DNA of 64,000 bases from the NCBI GenBank assembly GCA_035968315.1, contig JAVYIN010000005.1, positions 620,001 through 684,000 on the forward strand. Reading direction: 5' to 3'. The notes below the pieces were generated by a model that saw nothing but the letters and a program-made list of their open reading frames with translations, was not told where the DNA came from and did no database searches. The DNA comes from Nitrospira sp. Its GTDB lineage: Bacteria; Nitrospirota; Nitrospiria; Nitrospirales; Nitrospiraceae. The number at the start of each line of letters is the position of its first letter. Positions within the stretch are counted from its first letter, which is position 1. Below, one piece after another: positions 21,509 to 30,062 of this stretch. A program made the translations under genes and the position numbers.

Positions 21509-24500
21509 TTATGAACACCCGTTGGTCGCACCGCAACTGACACATTTGAGGCACGTGCCGTTTCTGACCATCGTAAACTGCTTGCACTCCGGGCAGGGAT
21601 CGCCTTCGTAGCCCTTCACCTTGGCGCTCTGCACTTCAGTCAGGGTCAAGGTCTCGCGCAGAATCTCCACTTTTCTGGCCATGCTGTGCGCGTGGCCATG
21701 CCCGTTGCCATTGCCGTGGCCATTCGACCCGTTCCGGCGAATCGGCAGATGTTCGATGCTCACCGAAGATTTTGCCAGGGCTTCGAGATCGGCCTCTTCA
21801 TCCACACACTCGGGATCCTGCTCGTCCTTCTTCATCGAATCCATGCGCAGATCTTCGTCCTTGACCTGCGCCAAGTCGTACCGATCCAAATAGGTCACGG
21901 CCAATTCACGGAAGATGTAGTCGATAATCGACGTGGACATCTTGATCCGATCGTTCAACTTGACCGGTCCATTGGGCTCGAATCGGGTGAAGACAAACGC
22001 TTCCACGAATTCTTCCAAGGGCACGCCGTGCTGCAAGCCCAAGGAAATGGCGATGGCAAAACAGTTCATCAAGCTCCGGAACGCGGCCCCTTCCTTGTGC
22101 ATATCCAGGAAGATTTCGCCCAGAGTCCCGTCCTCATAGTCGCCGGTCCGCAGATAGAGCTTATGCCCTCCGACAATCGCCTTTTGCGTGTAGCCGTTCC
22201 GCCGTCCCGGCAAGGGACGCCGTTTGGCCAGATACCGGACCAGCACGCGCTCCGTGATCTTTTCTGCCGCGGCCGTCACCGTGTCCGCCGACACTTCGGC
22301 GGTTTTCTCTCCGTCGCTGGACGAACTGAGCGGCTGGCTCAGCTTCGACCCGTCCCGGTACAGCGCCACGGCCTTGACCATGCTCTTCCAGGACAACAGA
22401 TAGGCCGACTTGACGTCTTCCAGCGTTGCCTCGGCCGGCATGTTGATAGTCTTGCTGATCGCGCCGCTGATGAACGGCTGGGCCGCCGCCATCATCCGGA
22501 TATGGGCATCGACGGCAATGTAGCGTTGCCCGATGCGGCCGCACCGGTTGGCGCAATCGAACACCGGCAAGTGCTCCGCTTTCAAATGCGGCGCGCCCTC
22601 GACCGTCATGGTTCCGCAACAGTAATCGTTCGCGGCGGCGATGTCTTCCTGGGTAAAGCCCAAGGCCTTCAGCATATTGAAGTTGGGCTCGGCCAGCTGG
22701 GCCTCCGTCAAATGCAACTTCTCAAAACAGAAGGCTTCGCCCAGCGCAAATTTATTGAAGACGAATTGAATTTCAAAGGCCTGCGCCAGCCCGCTCTCCA
22801 CTCGCTCGAGCGCGGCATCGTCAAATCCTTTTTGCCGCAGCACCTCGTGGTTGATAAAGGGCGCGCCTTTGAGGGTCTGGGCACCGACGCAATAGCGCAC
22901 CACATCCTGAATCTGCTGCTCGGAATAGCCCAGCGTCGTCAAGGCCGACGGAATGCTCTGGTTGATGATTTTGAAGTAGCCTCCGCCAGCCAGCTTCTTG
23001 AACTTCACCAGCGCAAAATCCGGCTCGATACCGGTCGTATCACAATCCATCACCAGGCCGATCGTGCCGGTCGGCGCGATCACCGTTACCTGGGCGTTCC
23101 GATAGCCATAAGCGCTGCCGAGTTCCAGCGCGCGATCCCAGGCCCGGCGCGCGGCAATGAGGAGGTCCGGCGGGCAATGTTCCGGCTGAATGGCCATAGG
23201 CACGATGGTCAGCCCTTCATACTCCTCGGCGGCGGTGTTGTACGCCGCGCGGCGGTGGTTGCGAATGACCCGCAACATCTGGTCGCGATTCTTGGCATAG
23301 CCGGGGAACGGCTTGAGTTCCGCCGCCATTTCAGCCGAGGCGCCATAGGACTCGCCCGTCATGATCGCCGTGATCGCACTGCAAATCGCCAAGGCCTTCG
23401 GCGAATCGTACGGAATCCCCTGCCGCATCAGCACCGTGCCCAAGTTGGCATAGCCTAAGCCCAGCGTGCGGAACTGATAGCTCTTCTCCGCGATCGATTG
23501 GCTGGGGAACGACGCCATCAGCACACTGATTTCCAGCACGATCGTCCAGAGCCGGACGGCATGGCGGAAATCGTCCATGGCAAACTGGCCGTCGGGCGTA
23601 TAGAAGTGCACCAGATTCAGCGACGCCAGGTTGCAGGCCGTATCGTCCAGGAACATGTATTCCGAACAGGGATTCGAGGCATTGATCCGGCCGTCTTCCG
23701 GGCAGGTATGCCATTCATTGATGGTCGTATCGTACTGCGTTCCCGGATCCGCGCAGATCCAGGCCGCCCAGGCGATCCGGTCCCACAGGTCGCGCGCCTT
23801 CACGGTCTTGCACACCTTGCCGTCGTTGCGCCGCGTCAGATGCCAATCCGCGTCGTTCTCCAGGGCGCGGAAGAACTCGTTCGGGATGCGCACGCTGTTG
23901 TTGGAATTCTGCCCCGAGACCGTCTGATACGCCTTGCCGTCCCAGTTCGTGTCGTACTCGTGGAAGACGAAATGCGTGAACCCCTGCTGCGCGTACGAGT
24001 ACATGCGCTGCACATAGGCCTCAGGCACCATGTCGCGGCGTGCCGCCGCCAGCGCGTCGCGCAAGACGGGATTCTTCTTGGGATCGATCTCCACCTTCGC
24101 CTGGCCGTCGCCGGAGACGACATGGCAGGCCTTCAGCACCGCGTTCAGGCGCTGGGCGCAAATCTTGGAGCCCGTCACCATGGCCGCGACTTTTTGCTCT
24201 TCGACGACTTTCCACTCGATAAATTCTTCGATGTCGGGATGGTCCAAGTCCAAGCACACCATCTTCGCGGCGCGCCGCGTCGTTCCGCCGGACTTGATCG
24301 CCCCCGCCGCCCGGTCGCCGATTTTCAAAAACGACATCAGGCCGGATGAGCGTCCGCCCCCGGACAGCTTCTCCCCATCGCCGCGCAACCGGGAGAAATT
24401 GGTCCCGGTTCCGGACCCGTACTTGAACAGGCGGGCTTCACGCACCCACAGATCCATGATGCCGTTATCGTTGACGAGATCGTCTTCGACGGATTGGATA

Positions 24501-25051
24501 AAACAGGCATGCGGCTGGGGATGCTCAAACGCATTCGTCGCCTTCACCACTTTGCAGCTCTTGGGATCGACATAATAATGCCCTTGCGCCGGACCGGAGA
24601 GTCCGTAGGCATAGTGCAACCCCGTATTGAACCACTGCGGAGAATTCGGCGCGGCCATCTGCCGGGCCAGCATGCAGGCCACTTCGTCGTGAAACGCCTC
24701 GCTGTCTTCCGCCGTCTTGAAATAGCCGTACGCCTTCCCCCAATGGGTCCAGCATCCGGCCAATCGCTCAAACACCTGGCGCGCATCGCGCTCCCCGCCG
24801 AGCACCGGCTTGCCGGCCGCATCGAGGAGGGGCTGTCCCGCCTGGTCCAGCTGAGGAATCCCGGCCTTGCGGAAATATTTCTGGGCCAGGATATCAATGG
24901 CCAACTGGGACCACTGCTCCGGCACATCGATATTATCCAGCTTAAAGACCGTGGAGCCGTCGGGATTTCGAATCTCCGACGACCGCTTCACGAACGTGAG
25001 ACCCTCGTAGGGACCCTGACCACGACGGGTAAATCTCCGCTCAATTCTCAC
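21509..25051 (-). CDS. nrdJ: Vitamin B12-dependent ribonucleoside-diphosphate reductase (class II)
   Basis: Makes deoxyribonucleotides with adenosylcobalamin, with or without oxygen. 1180 residues, starting at GTG 25051 behind a strong SD (AGGAGGGGG). Features in order: N-terminal RNR domain ([25 protein letters not shown]), [15 protein letters not shown], the barrel with [12 protein letters not shown] and the catalytic cysteine loop [41 protein letters not shown], a TSCPD-like region, and a C-terminal double CxxC (CPECKQFT...CLKCVSCG) that serves redox recycling or zinc binding. No intein is visible. Upstream DNA carries an NrdR-like box and DnaA boxes. Confidence 0.97.
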   Translation of the reverse strand: MRIERRFTRRGQGPYEGLTFVKRSSEIRNPDGSTVFKLDNIDVPEQWSQLAIDILAQKYFRKAGIPQLDQAGQPLLDAAGKPVLGGERDARQVFERLAGCWTHWGKAYGYFKTAEDSEAFHDEVACMLARQMAAPNSPQWFNTGLHYAYGLSGPAQGHYYVDPKSCKVVKATNAFEHPQPHACFIQSVEDDLVNDNGIMDLWVREARLFKYGSGTGTNFSRLRGDGEKLSGGGRSSGLMSFLKIGDRAAGAIKSGGTTRRAAKMVCLDLDHPDIEEFIEWKVVEEQKVAAMVTGSKICAQRLNAVLKACHVVSGDGQAKVEIDPKKNPVLRDALAAARRDMVPEAYVQRMYSYAQQGFTHFVFHEYDTNWDGKAYQTVSGQNSNNSVRIPNEFFRALENDADWHLTRRNDGKVCKTVKARDLWDRIAWAAWICADPGTQYDTTINEWHTCPEDGRINASNPCSEYMFLDDTACNLASLNLVHFYTPDGQFAMDDFRHAVRLWTIVLEISVLMASFPSQSIAEKSYQFRTLGLGYANLGTVLMRQGIPYDSPKALAICSAITAIMTGESYGASAEMAAELKPFPGYAKNRDQMLRVIRNHRRAAYNTAAEEYEGLTIVPMAIQPEHCPPDLLIAARRAWDRALELGSAYGYRNAQVTVIAPTGTIGLVMDCDTTGIEPDFALVKFKKLAGGGYFKIINQSIPSALTTLGYSEQQIQDVVRYCVGAQTLKGAPFINHEVLRQKGFDDAALERVESGLAQAFEIQFVFNKFALGEAFCFEKLHLTEAQLAEPNFNMLKALGFTQEDIAAANDYCCGTMTVEGAPHLKAEHLPVFDCANRCGRIGQRYIAVDAHIRMMAAAQPFISGAISKTINMPAEATLEDVKSAYLLSWKSMVKAVALYRDGSKLSQPLSSSSDGEKTAEVSADTVTAAAEKITERVLVRYLAKRRPLPGRRNGYTQKAIVGGHKLYLRTGDYEDGTLGEIFLDMHKEGAAFRSLMNCFAIAISLGLQHGVPLEEFVEAFVFTRFEPNGPVKLNDRIKMSTSIIDYIFRELAVTYLDRYDLAQVKDEDLRMDSMKKDEQDPECVDEEADLEALAKSSVSIEHLPIRRNGSNGHGNGNGHGHAHSMARKVEILRETLTLTEVQSAKVKGYEGDPCPECKQFTMVRNGTCLKCVSCGATNGCS

Positions 25052-25192
25052 AATCCCCCTCCTTTGAAAGAGGCTCGATGCGCCAAGAAACGTAACAACA
25101 TGGATCAGCTCACAAATGGGTCATTAGGAACGTAACAAAGTGACGATTATCTTCGAGGAACGACTACATATAGCTATTGGTATTTTTTGTCA

Positions 25193-25208
25193 ACACAAAA
25201 TGTTGTGG
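25193..25208. promoter_or_regulatory. NrdR-like box upstream of nrdJ
   Basis: ACACAAAATGTTGTGG matches 13 of 16 positions of the known NrdR box (acaCwAtATaTwGtgt) and lies 142 nt upstream of the nrdJ start. NrdR represses ribonucleotide reductase genes when dATP is high. NrdR sites normally come in pairs about three helical turns apart; the second candidate (ACTACATATAGCTATT, 25163-25178) is weak, about 9 of 16, so the pairing is uncertain. Confidence 0.5.
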
Positions 25209-25234
25209 GTTAGCTGGGGAATCGGAGGAAAACC

Positions 25235-25297
25235 TGGGGATAACCAAAGAACCACTCTGGGAGCGTATTTATGCAAATTTAAGCGAAGTTATCCACA
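25235..25297. promoter_or_regulatory. DnaA boxes upstream of nrdJ
   Basis: TTATCCACA at 25289-25297 is a perfect DnaA box. TGGGGATAA at 25235-25243 is its inverse with one mismatch (TTATCCCCA), and TGTGGGTTA at 25204-25212 is a weaker inverse match (7 of 9). DnaA is known to regulate E. coli nrdAB through such boxes; control of nrdJ here is inference. No dnaA or dnaN is in the window to suggest an origin. Confidence 0.5.
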
Positions 25298-25330
25298 GGG
25301 TGGATGGGGGGAAAACGAGGCAGTCGCCCA

Positions 25331-25702
25331 CTAGAAGGCCAATCGGCCTATTTTAATCGTCGCTTCTTCAACTCCTTGCAGGGGAATAAACTGGCCTGCG
25401 ACACCCAGCACGACCACTTTTGTGTCCATCACAGTCGTCTCGTAGCGGCTGGCCAGACCGAAATTCTGCCGCCTAGTATAGGGCAGCACGACATCCTGCA
25501 GAATCTTCTTGCTCTGGCTCTCAAACACCTGGCGAATAAACTGCTGCTCCCGAGTGGAGGCCGCCGTGTTCGTCCGGCTCATCGCCTTGTTCAACTCACG
25601 CTCCACAAACTGGAGATAGTCGGTCATCGAGGGATTCGAGAGTGCCAGCCCCACAGCCCCGGCAAGCAGAACCACGATGATCGCTAAACGCTGAAGACTC
25701 AT
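25331..25702 (-). CDS. DUF4359 secreted/membrane-anchored protein
   Basis: 123 residues from ATG 25702 behind SD AAAGGAGG; an ORF start at 25774 would run through that SD. One N-terminal hydrophobic segment (LAIIVVLLAGAVGLALS) is followed by NPSMTDYLQFVERELNKAM, the start typical of DUF4359, and a small soluble domain ending FIPLQGVEEATIKIGRLAF. Known in cyanobacteria and other groups; function unknown. Upstream of nrdJ on the same strand, separated by the 279-nt regulatory region. Confidence 0.8.
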   Translation of the reverse strand: MSLQRLAIIVVLLAGAVGLALSNPSMTDYLQFVERELNKAMSRTNTAASTREQQFIRQVFESQSKKILQDVVLPYTRRQNFGLASRYETTVMDTKVVVLGVAGQFIPLQGVEEATIKIGRLAF

Positions 25703-25850
25703 TGGACGATCCTCCTTTGGAAGGAACCGGCCCTCGGCCTTTCGCCGGGCCTCTCCGTGGTTTGACAAACCCACACCGGCTCATTAGCCTAGCGCCCCAC
25801 AAGACCATTGCGCCGGTGAGACCACCCAACTGCACATCACGGAGGATGCC

Positions 25851-26141
25851 ATGTTCGTCTGGAGCAAACGCCTCGTCGCCGGGTTATTGGGAGGATTTGT
25901 ATTACTGCTCCTCCTCTTCCTGTTAGAAGGGTCGCCGGACAACAGCAGCGGCCTCAAAATCCACACCACCAGATGGATGGCGCTCAACTATGCCGGCCTC
26001 ATCATCTGGGTCTTCGTCTGGATGATCGACCAGGCGCGGGTCCGGGGCAAGAATGTGTGGCTCTGGCTGCTCCCCTTTCTCTTTGCCCCGCTTCCAACGC
26101 TGATGCTGTTCGTCCTGTTCCTCCAGCGCCGCCTGTCGTAG
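25851..26141 (+). CDS. Small integral membrane protein
   Basis: 96 residues behind a clean SD (GGAGG, 6 nt before ATG). Three hydrophobic segments: LVAGLLGGFVLLLLLFLL (about 8-25), MALNYAGLIIWVFVWMI (43-59) and LWLLPFLFAPLPTLMLFVLF (71-90), linked by short charged loops. No family recognised. Convergent with the AmpG-like gene. Confidence 0.7.
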   Translation: MFVWSKRLVAGLLGGFVLLLLLFLLEGSPDNSSGLKIHTTRWMALNYAGLIIWVFVWMIDQARVRGKNVWLWLLPFLFAPLPTLMLFVLFLQRRLS

Positions 26142-26156
26142 CAGGACGCCTGCTGG

Positions 26157-27413
26157 CTACGCAGGCACGGTGACCGGGCGCGATTGGACAAGGCTCACTC
26201 GCTCCCGCACCCGCCAGACCGCCCACAAACCGGGCAGCGCGACGACGAAGGTCAAGAAGAAGAACTGCGCCCAGCCCACCAGTCCGACAAGATCCGCCGA
26301 GGGGCGCCCGGCAAACACCCGGCCGAGCGCCTCCAGCGACGAAAGGAGCGCAAACTGCGTGGCCGTATAGCGCGGGTCGCAGAGCGTCATCACCAGCGCG
26401 ACGAATGCCGCCGTCCCCATGCCCCCCGTGATATTTTCAATTAAGACCGCCGTCACCAGCAACGCCGAACTCTTTCCGGCCCAGGCCAGCACCATAAATC
26501 CCAGATTCGAAATGGCCTGCAAGAGGCCGAACGCCAGCAGCGAACGCACCAGTCCAATCCGCGCCATCAAGAGCCCGCCCCCCAGGGCGCCCAAGAGCGT
26601 CGCCACAATGCCCAGCCCCTTCACAAAGCCCACCTCACCGGACGAGAAACCCAGCTCGCCGATCAGAAATGCAGTCTGCAGGGCCGAGGCAAAGGCGTCC
26701 CCCAGCTTGTAGAGCACGATCACGCCAAGAAACCCGAGTGCATGAGGCCGCGAGAAAAATTCTTTGAGGGGCGCCCCGACCGCCTCCGCCAACGTATGAG
26801 GCGCCGTGGCAATCCGCACTGGCTCGGGGCTCATGAAGATGGTGACAGTGCCAGCCAGCATCATCGCGGCCAATAGTAAATACGTCATCGGCCATCCGAC
26901 CACATCGGCCACCACGAGAGCCCCGGCGCCAGCCACGAGCAACGCGATCCGATAGCCGTTCACCCAGACCGCCGCGCCAAAACCGCGCTCCTGCGCCTCG
27001 AGCGCATCCGTCCGGTAGGCGTCAAACACAATATCGAGAGAGGCAGACAGAAAGGCCACGAGTAGTGCGAACGCCGCCAGCAGCTCCGGATGATGCCGTG
27101 GACTGGTGGAGGCCATCAAGACCAAACCCAGTGCCACACAGAGCTGCGCCACCAGCATCCACCCCCGGCGGCGCCCCAACCAGGGTGGTACGAGCCGGTC
27201 GATCACCGGCGCCCAGAGAAACTTGAGCGTGTATGGCAGGCCGACGAGCGTGAAAATGCCGATCGTCTTGAGATCCACGCCCTCCACCGTCAGCCAGGCC
27301 TGCAGCGTGCCGGCCGTGAGCGCCAGCGGCAGGCCCGAGAGAAACCCGAGCGGAAACATCACCGCCAGACGGCGGTTCAAGAAGGCTTTGGGAAACAGGG
27401 CAAGCAGACTCAT
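26157..27413 (-). CDS. ampG: AmpG-like MFS permease (muropeptide transport)
   Basis: Inner-membrane MFS transporter, probably importing anhydro-muropeptides for cell-wall recycling. 418 residues with about 12 hydrophobic segments; the N-terminal FPLGFLSGLPLALTAGTLQAWL and GLPYTLKFLWAPVIDR blocks are characteristic of AmpG. Start ATG 27413 (MSLLALFPKAFLNRR) aligns with usual AmpG N-termini; a GTG at 27473 would add 20 residues. The hydrophobic second half ends at residue 418 without the extra helices found in enteric AmpG. Confidence 0.85.
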   Translation of the reverse strand: MSLLALFPKAFLNRRLAVMFPLGFLSGLPLALTAGTLQAWLTVEGVDLKTIGIFTLVGLPYTLKFLWAPVIDRLVPPWLGRRRGWMLVAQLCVALGLVLMASTSPRHHPELLAAFALLVAFLSASLDIVFDAYRTDALEAQERGFGAAVWVNGYRIALLVAGAGALVVADVVGWPMTYLLLAAMMLAGTVTIFMSPEPVRIATAPHTLAEAVGAPLKEFFSRPHALGFLGVIVLYKLGDAFASALQTAFLIGELGFSSGEVGFVKGLGIVATLLGALGGGLLMARIGLVRSLLAFGLLQAISNLGFMVLAWAGKSSALLVTAVLIENITGGMGTAAFVALVMTLCDPRYTATQFALLSSLEALGRVFAGRPSADLVGLVGWAQFFFLTFVVALPGLWAVWRVRERVSLVQSRPVTVPA

Positions 27414-27535
27414 AATCACTGTGGCGGCTACAGGATGACGACGTAGACCGACCCGTAGAATAGCACCGAACACAACAACTGTCGCAGGAGAATCTCGAAT
27501 CGCGCGAAAATACCGCTGGCGTGATGCGTCAGAGA

Positions 27536-27943
27536 TTAGCAGGGCTGGCCGTTAAAGAGGCAGGGCTTATAGCGCAGGATGTCGAAGTCCACATTCTCCT
27601 GATACACCCGCTCATTGCCGTTCACCCCATCCTCCTCCGGATCATTCCACATCGTGTGGTTCCACCAATAGAAGAGCGGGTACTCATCCGTCTTATAGAT
27701 CGGATTGCCGTAGTTGCTGCGGGCATACTCCTGCACGGACCGGCCCGTCACATAATCCACCTGGCCGTCCCCTTTTAAGGAATAGAGCATCAGAAACAAG
27801 CGGGCTTCGTGGTCGTAGAGTTCGTCGAGACGAGTCGTGAGGTCCGGTTCAACCGGCAAGATCTCGCGGGACGCAGTGTGGCCAGGGAGTATCAGTACGA
27901 TGGCAACCAGCACCGTGAACATCCAGGTGGAACGTGTGATCAT
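27536..27943 (-). CDS. Small secreted protein, unknown
   Basis: 135 residues from ATG 27943 with SD GGGAGGT. Signal peptide MITRSTWMFTVLVAIVLILP with likely cleavage near HTASR. The mature part is acidic and aromatic (YARSNYGNPIYKTDEYPLFY, WWNHTMWNDPEEDGVNGNER) and ends CLFNGQPC, so the two cysteines could form a disulfide in the periplasm. No family recognised. Confidence 0.7.
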   Translation of the reverse strand: MITRSTWMFTVLVAIVLILPGHTASREILPVEPDLTTRLDELYDHEARLFLMLYSLKGDGQVDYVTGRSVQEYARSNYGNPIYKTDEYPLFYWWNHTMWNDPEEDGVNGNERVYQENVDFDILRYKPCLFNGQPC

Positions 27944-28124
27944 CCTGGCACCTCCCGCAAGGTGCGTCACTCTATCGAGCGAACCGGATACTGTCAATCC
28001 TCAGATCTGTAGAGTCCTCCGCGCGCAATCGCACACAGGGCCTGAACTGAATCAGTTATGAGGGAGGAGATCCGGTAAGCCGTGAGGAGGAGAGTCGCCC
28101 AGACTGGTGATTTGATAGACAGGG

Positions 28125-28442
28125 CTAGGACAAGTCAATCTGCCCGCGATTCTTTGATCGCCGTCCAGGCGTCCGATCCAAACGGGCGTTACCCCAAATG
28201 ATCACGTGGTAACAAGAGCTCCGACTGACGCGCGTGCACTCCGTGGCATATAAAACCCCGCTTAGCTCCTCACGCCGCTCGAAAGTGTAGAATGTCCCCG
28301 TTTTTCCTCCACAAGCCTGCGTCAGCACCCGTTCAAACGCGGCATAATCCCCGTCGTCGTCACAGAGCGTCATCCGGGCATTCGCCCGGTTCAAGACGTG
28401 GTAGACGATGTCGGCTGACCCAGGGCGTAATGGTCGGCCCAT
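28125..28442 (-). pseudogene. REP-associated tyrosine transposase (RAYT) fragment
   Basis: From ATG 28442 the protein opens MGRPLRPGSADIVYHVLNRA and continues ANARMTLCDDDGDYAAFERVL, the N-terminus of Y1-type REP transposases, normally about 230 residues. Homology-like sequence stops near 28316; the rest of the 105-codon frame is unrelated and lacks the catalytic HVH motif and tyrosine. It is therefore a 5' remnant. A short flanking motif, GGTTCCTGACAC at 28479-28490, recurs inverted at 28780-28791. Confidence 0.75.
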
Positions 28443-28469
28443 ACCAAGCCTCAATTCATGGTCGTCAAC

Positions 28470-28898
28470 TCAAACAATGGTTCCTGACACCTTTTCCCAT
28501 CCGCCGAAGAACACGCTCATCAAAGCGGCCAGCCCGCCGCCCAGACTATGACCGGTGAAGGTAATGGTCGCCGTAGGATTCGCGGCTTGGACTTGCAAGT
28601 AATATTCGGCGGCCTGCAGAAGCTGAACGGATCCAAAGCCGGTGGCAAGGCCTATGTCCGCCACAATATCTCCGGTGATATCTTTGTCATAGGTGCCGGC
28701 ATAGGAGATGACAATGTCGGTGCCGCGCTGGAATGAGATGGCTTCGAAGCCAGCGGTAGTTGGAAAATTTGGCGTCGTTGTGTCAGGAACCGGAAAGAAA
28801 GGGCTCCACCCCTGCGGAACGGGTATCCAATTGATTTCATCGCGTGTCGTACGATATGCGTGGCCCGCCATTAACGCATATTCAATCGTGGTGGTCAT
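28470..28898 (-). pseudogene. Class 3 lipase, 3' truncated
   Basis: 142 residues from ATG 28898 (SD TAGGAG). MTTTIEYALMAGHAYRT and the nucleophile elbow TFTGHSLGGGLAALMS identify a Lipase_3 alpha/beta hydrolase. The frame ends with FFGGWEKVSGTIV only 22 residues after the catalytic serine, so the catalytic Asp and His and any C-terminal repeats are missing. The last seven or so codons read through the GGTTCCTGACAC motif next to the RAYT fragment, suggesting that an element inserted or deleted the 3' end. Probably inactive. Confidence 0.75.
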
Positions 28899-28954
28899 AT
28901 TTGCTCTCCTAAAACGTGTTTGCCGGATCGGCTCGATAGATCTGGTGGTTTGCC

Positions 28955-29644
28955 TTATTTCGGTGACGTGCTTGGAGCAATTGGGATAGGAGCCTTAGGC
29001 CCACTCGGATACTGTGGACACCGCTCCCCTACTAACGGCTCCCGCAGGATCGTTTTGTATTCGGGTTGTTCCAACTCACCGTTCAGTTTCTTGACAAGCT
29101 CCGCTGTGACGATGGACTGCGCCGTGAGGATTTTCTCCTTGCCTTTGGAATTGACGACCAAATTGATGTCCTTGAATTCTGTCGGGAGTTCTTCCAACGC
29201 GATGCGCGTCCATGCCTTGCTGTCGTATCGGAAGATCACGTACGGCGGGTTCGGTCGCCCCCATTTGTTGTACGACAGGCATAAATTTGGCGCGGTCACG
29301 ATGTACGGGGTGCCGTTGAGAATGTGCAACGCCAGTAGCTCGAAGTTGGCACGCCCGATGTCTTCGCCATATTCACTCTTAAACACAATGGTCGTGCTGG
29401 TATTGGGCAGGGTAAACGTCAGAGTTTGTTCTTTGATCGGCGCTGATTGTCCGATCTCATGCCGCCCGCCATAACTTTGCGAACGATTGACGATGATCTT
29501 GCTGCCATCGTGCAGCAGCACTTCTTCTTGCCAGCTGGGATCACCAAAGCCCAGAAATCCTGCCCAGGCACTGCCACTGATCCCCATGATCACCACCAGA
29601 CAAATCGCCTGGCCAAGCCGCAAGAGCCCCTGTCGGTCATTCAT
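28955..29644 (-). CDS. Secreted hypothetical protein
   Basis: 229 residues from ATG 29644, choosing the start that gives a signal peptide (LGQAICLVVIMGISGSAWAG, cleavage after AWA). The mature domain is mostly beta with a GSKIIVNRSQSYGGRHEIGQ stretch, TLPNTSTTIVFKSEYGED and a C-terminal Pro-rich tail (PSGPKAPIPIAPSTSPK). Two cysteines could pair. No family recognised. It sits 56 nt upstream of the truncated lipase on the same strand and may once have been a partner. Confidence 0.7.
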   Translation of the reverse strand: MNDRQGLLRLGQAICLVVIMGISGSAWAGFLGFGDPSWQEEVLLHDGSKIIVNRSQSYGGRHEIGQSAPIKEQTLTFTLPNTSTTIVFKSEYGEDIGRANFELLALHILNGTPYIVTAPNLCLSYNKWGRPNPPYVIFRYDSKAWTRIALEELPTEFKDINLVVNSKGKEKILTAQSIVTAELVKKLNGELEQPEYKTILREPLVGERCPQYPSGPKAPIPIAPSTSPK

Positions 29645-29675
29645 GTCGCCCCCCCCCTGCACGTATACGACAGCC

Positions 29676-29996
29676 CTATCCTTTCGCCTTCCCCTGCCGC
29701 GCATCCCGCATACTCAACAACACTTGCTGAATCTGCTACTGCAACCGCGCCGGTACATCCACCCCCATCGCCACACGGGTCACGAGATGGCCGTCCAATC
29801 CCTTTGGCGCCGCCTGGCTGTCTTTCGCCGTCTTGGCAATCGCCCCGAGCAACGCTGGCTCGATAAAGCCGAAGTCCACTTAGGTAATGCCAATCGCGAC
29901 ATAGCCAGATTGATAGCTAACCGTAGTAAACGATCTGATTGCCGTCAAGCGAATCGGGTAATCCTCCTGCCCGTCACACCTATCGCTTGCCTCCGA
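29676..29996 (-). pseudogene. Decayed gene remnant with internal TAA and TAG
   Basis: One minus-strand frame reads like coding sequence but is interrupted: a segment ending SYQSGYVAIGIT, then TAA (29880-29882), VDFGFIEPALLGAIAKTAKD... to VDVPARLQ, then TAG (29736-29738, one base from CAG), QQVLLSMRDARQGKAKG after QI, and a normal stop at 29676-29678. Codon choice is normal throughout. No start or N-terminal domain is visible, so it is a C-terminal remnant of an unrecognised secreted protein. The upstream limit is approximate. Confidence 0.5.
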
Positions 29997-30026
29997 ATGG
30001 TACTGGGCCCCCCTCTCGCCCCTCCC

Positions 30027-30062
30027 TTGCCCGTGTCGCAACCCCTCCCCTATAATGCGCGG
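30027..30062 (+). promoter_or_regulatory. Sigma-70 promoter of mtaB, possibly leaderless
   Basis: TTGCCC (30027-30032), an 18-bp spacer and a perfect TATAAT (30051-30056). Transcription would start about 7 nt after the -10 box, that is at the ATG (30063) itself. No SD precedes the start codon, so the mRNA is predicted to be leaderless or nearly so. Confidence 0.55.

Noticed and set aside
21686-23458. 590-codon plus-strand frame
   Set aside because: Antisense shadow of nrdJ, rich in His and Arg without domains.
25140-25330. Chromosome origin (DnaA boxes, AT-rich stretch)
   Set aside because: Only one perfect box and two partial ones, no dnaA, dnaN, gyrB or recF nearby; gene control of nrdJ fits better.
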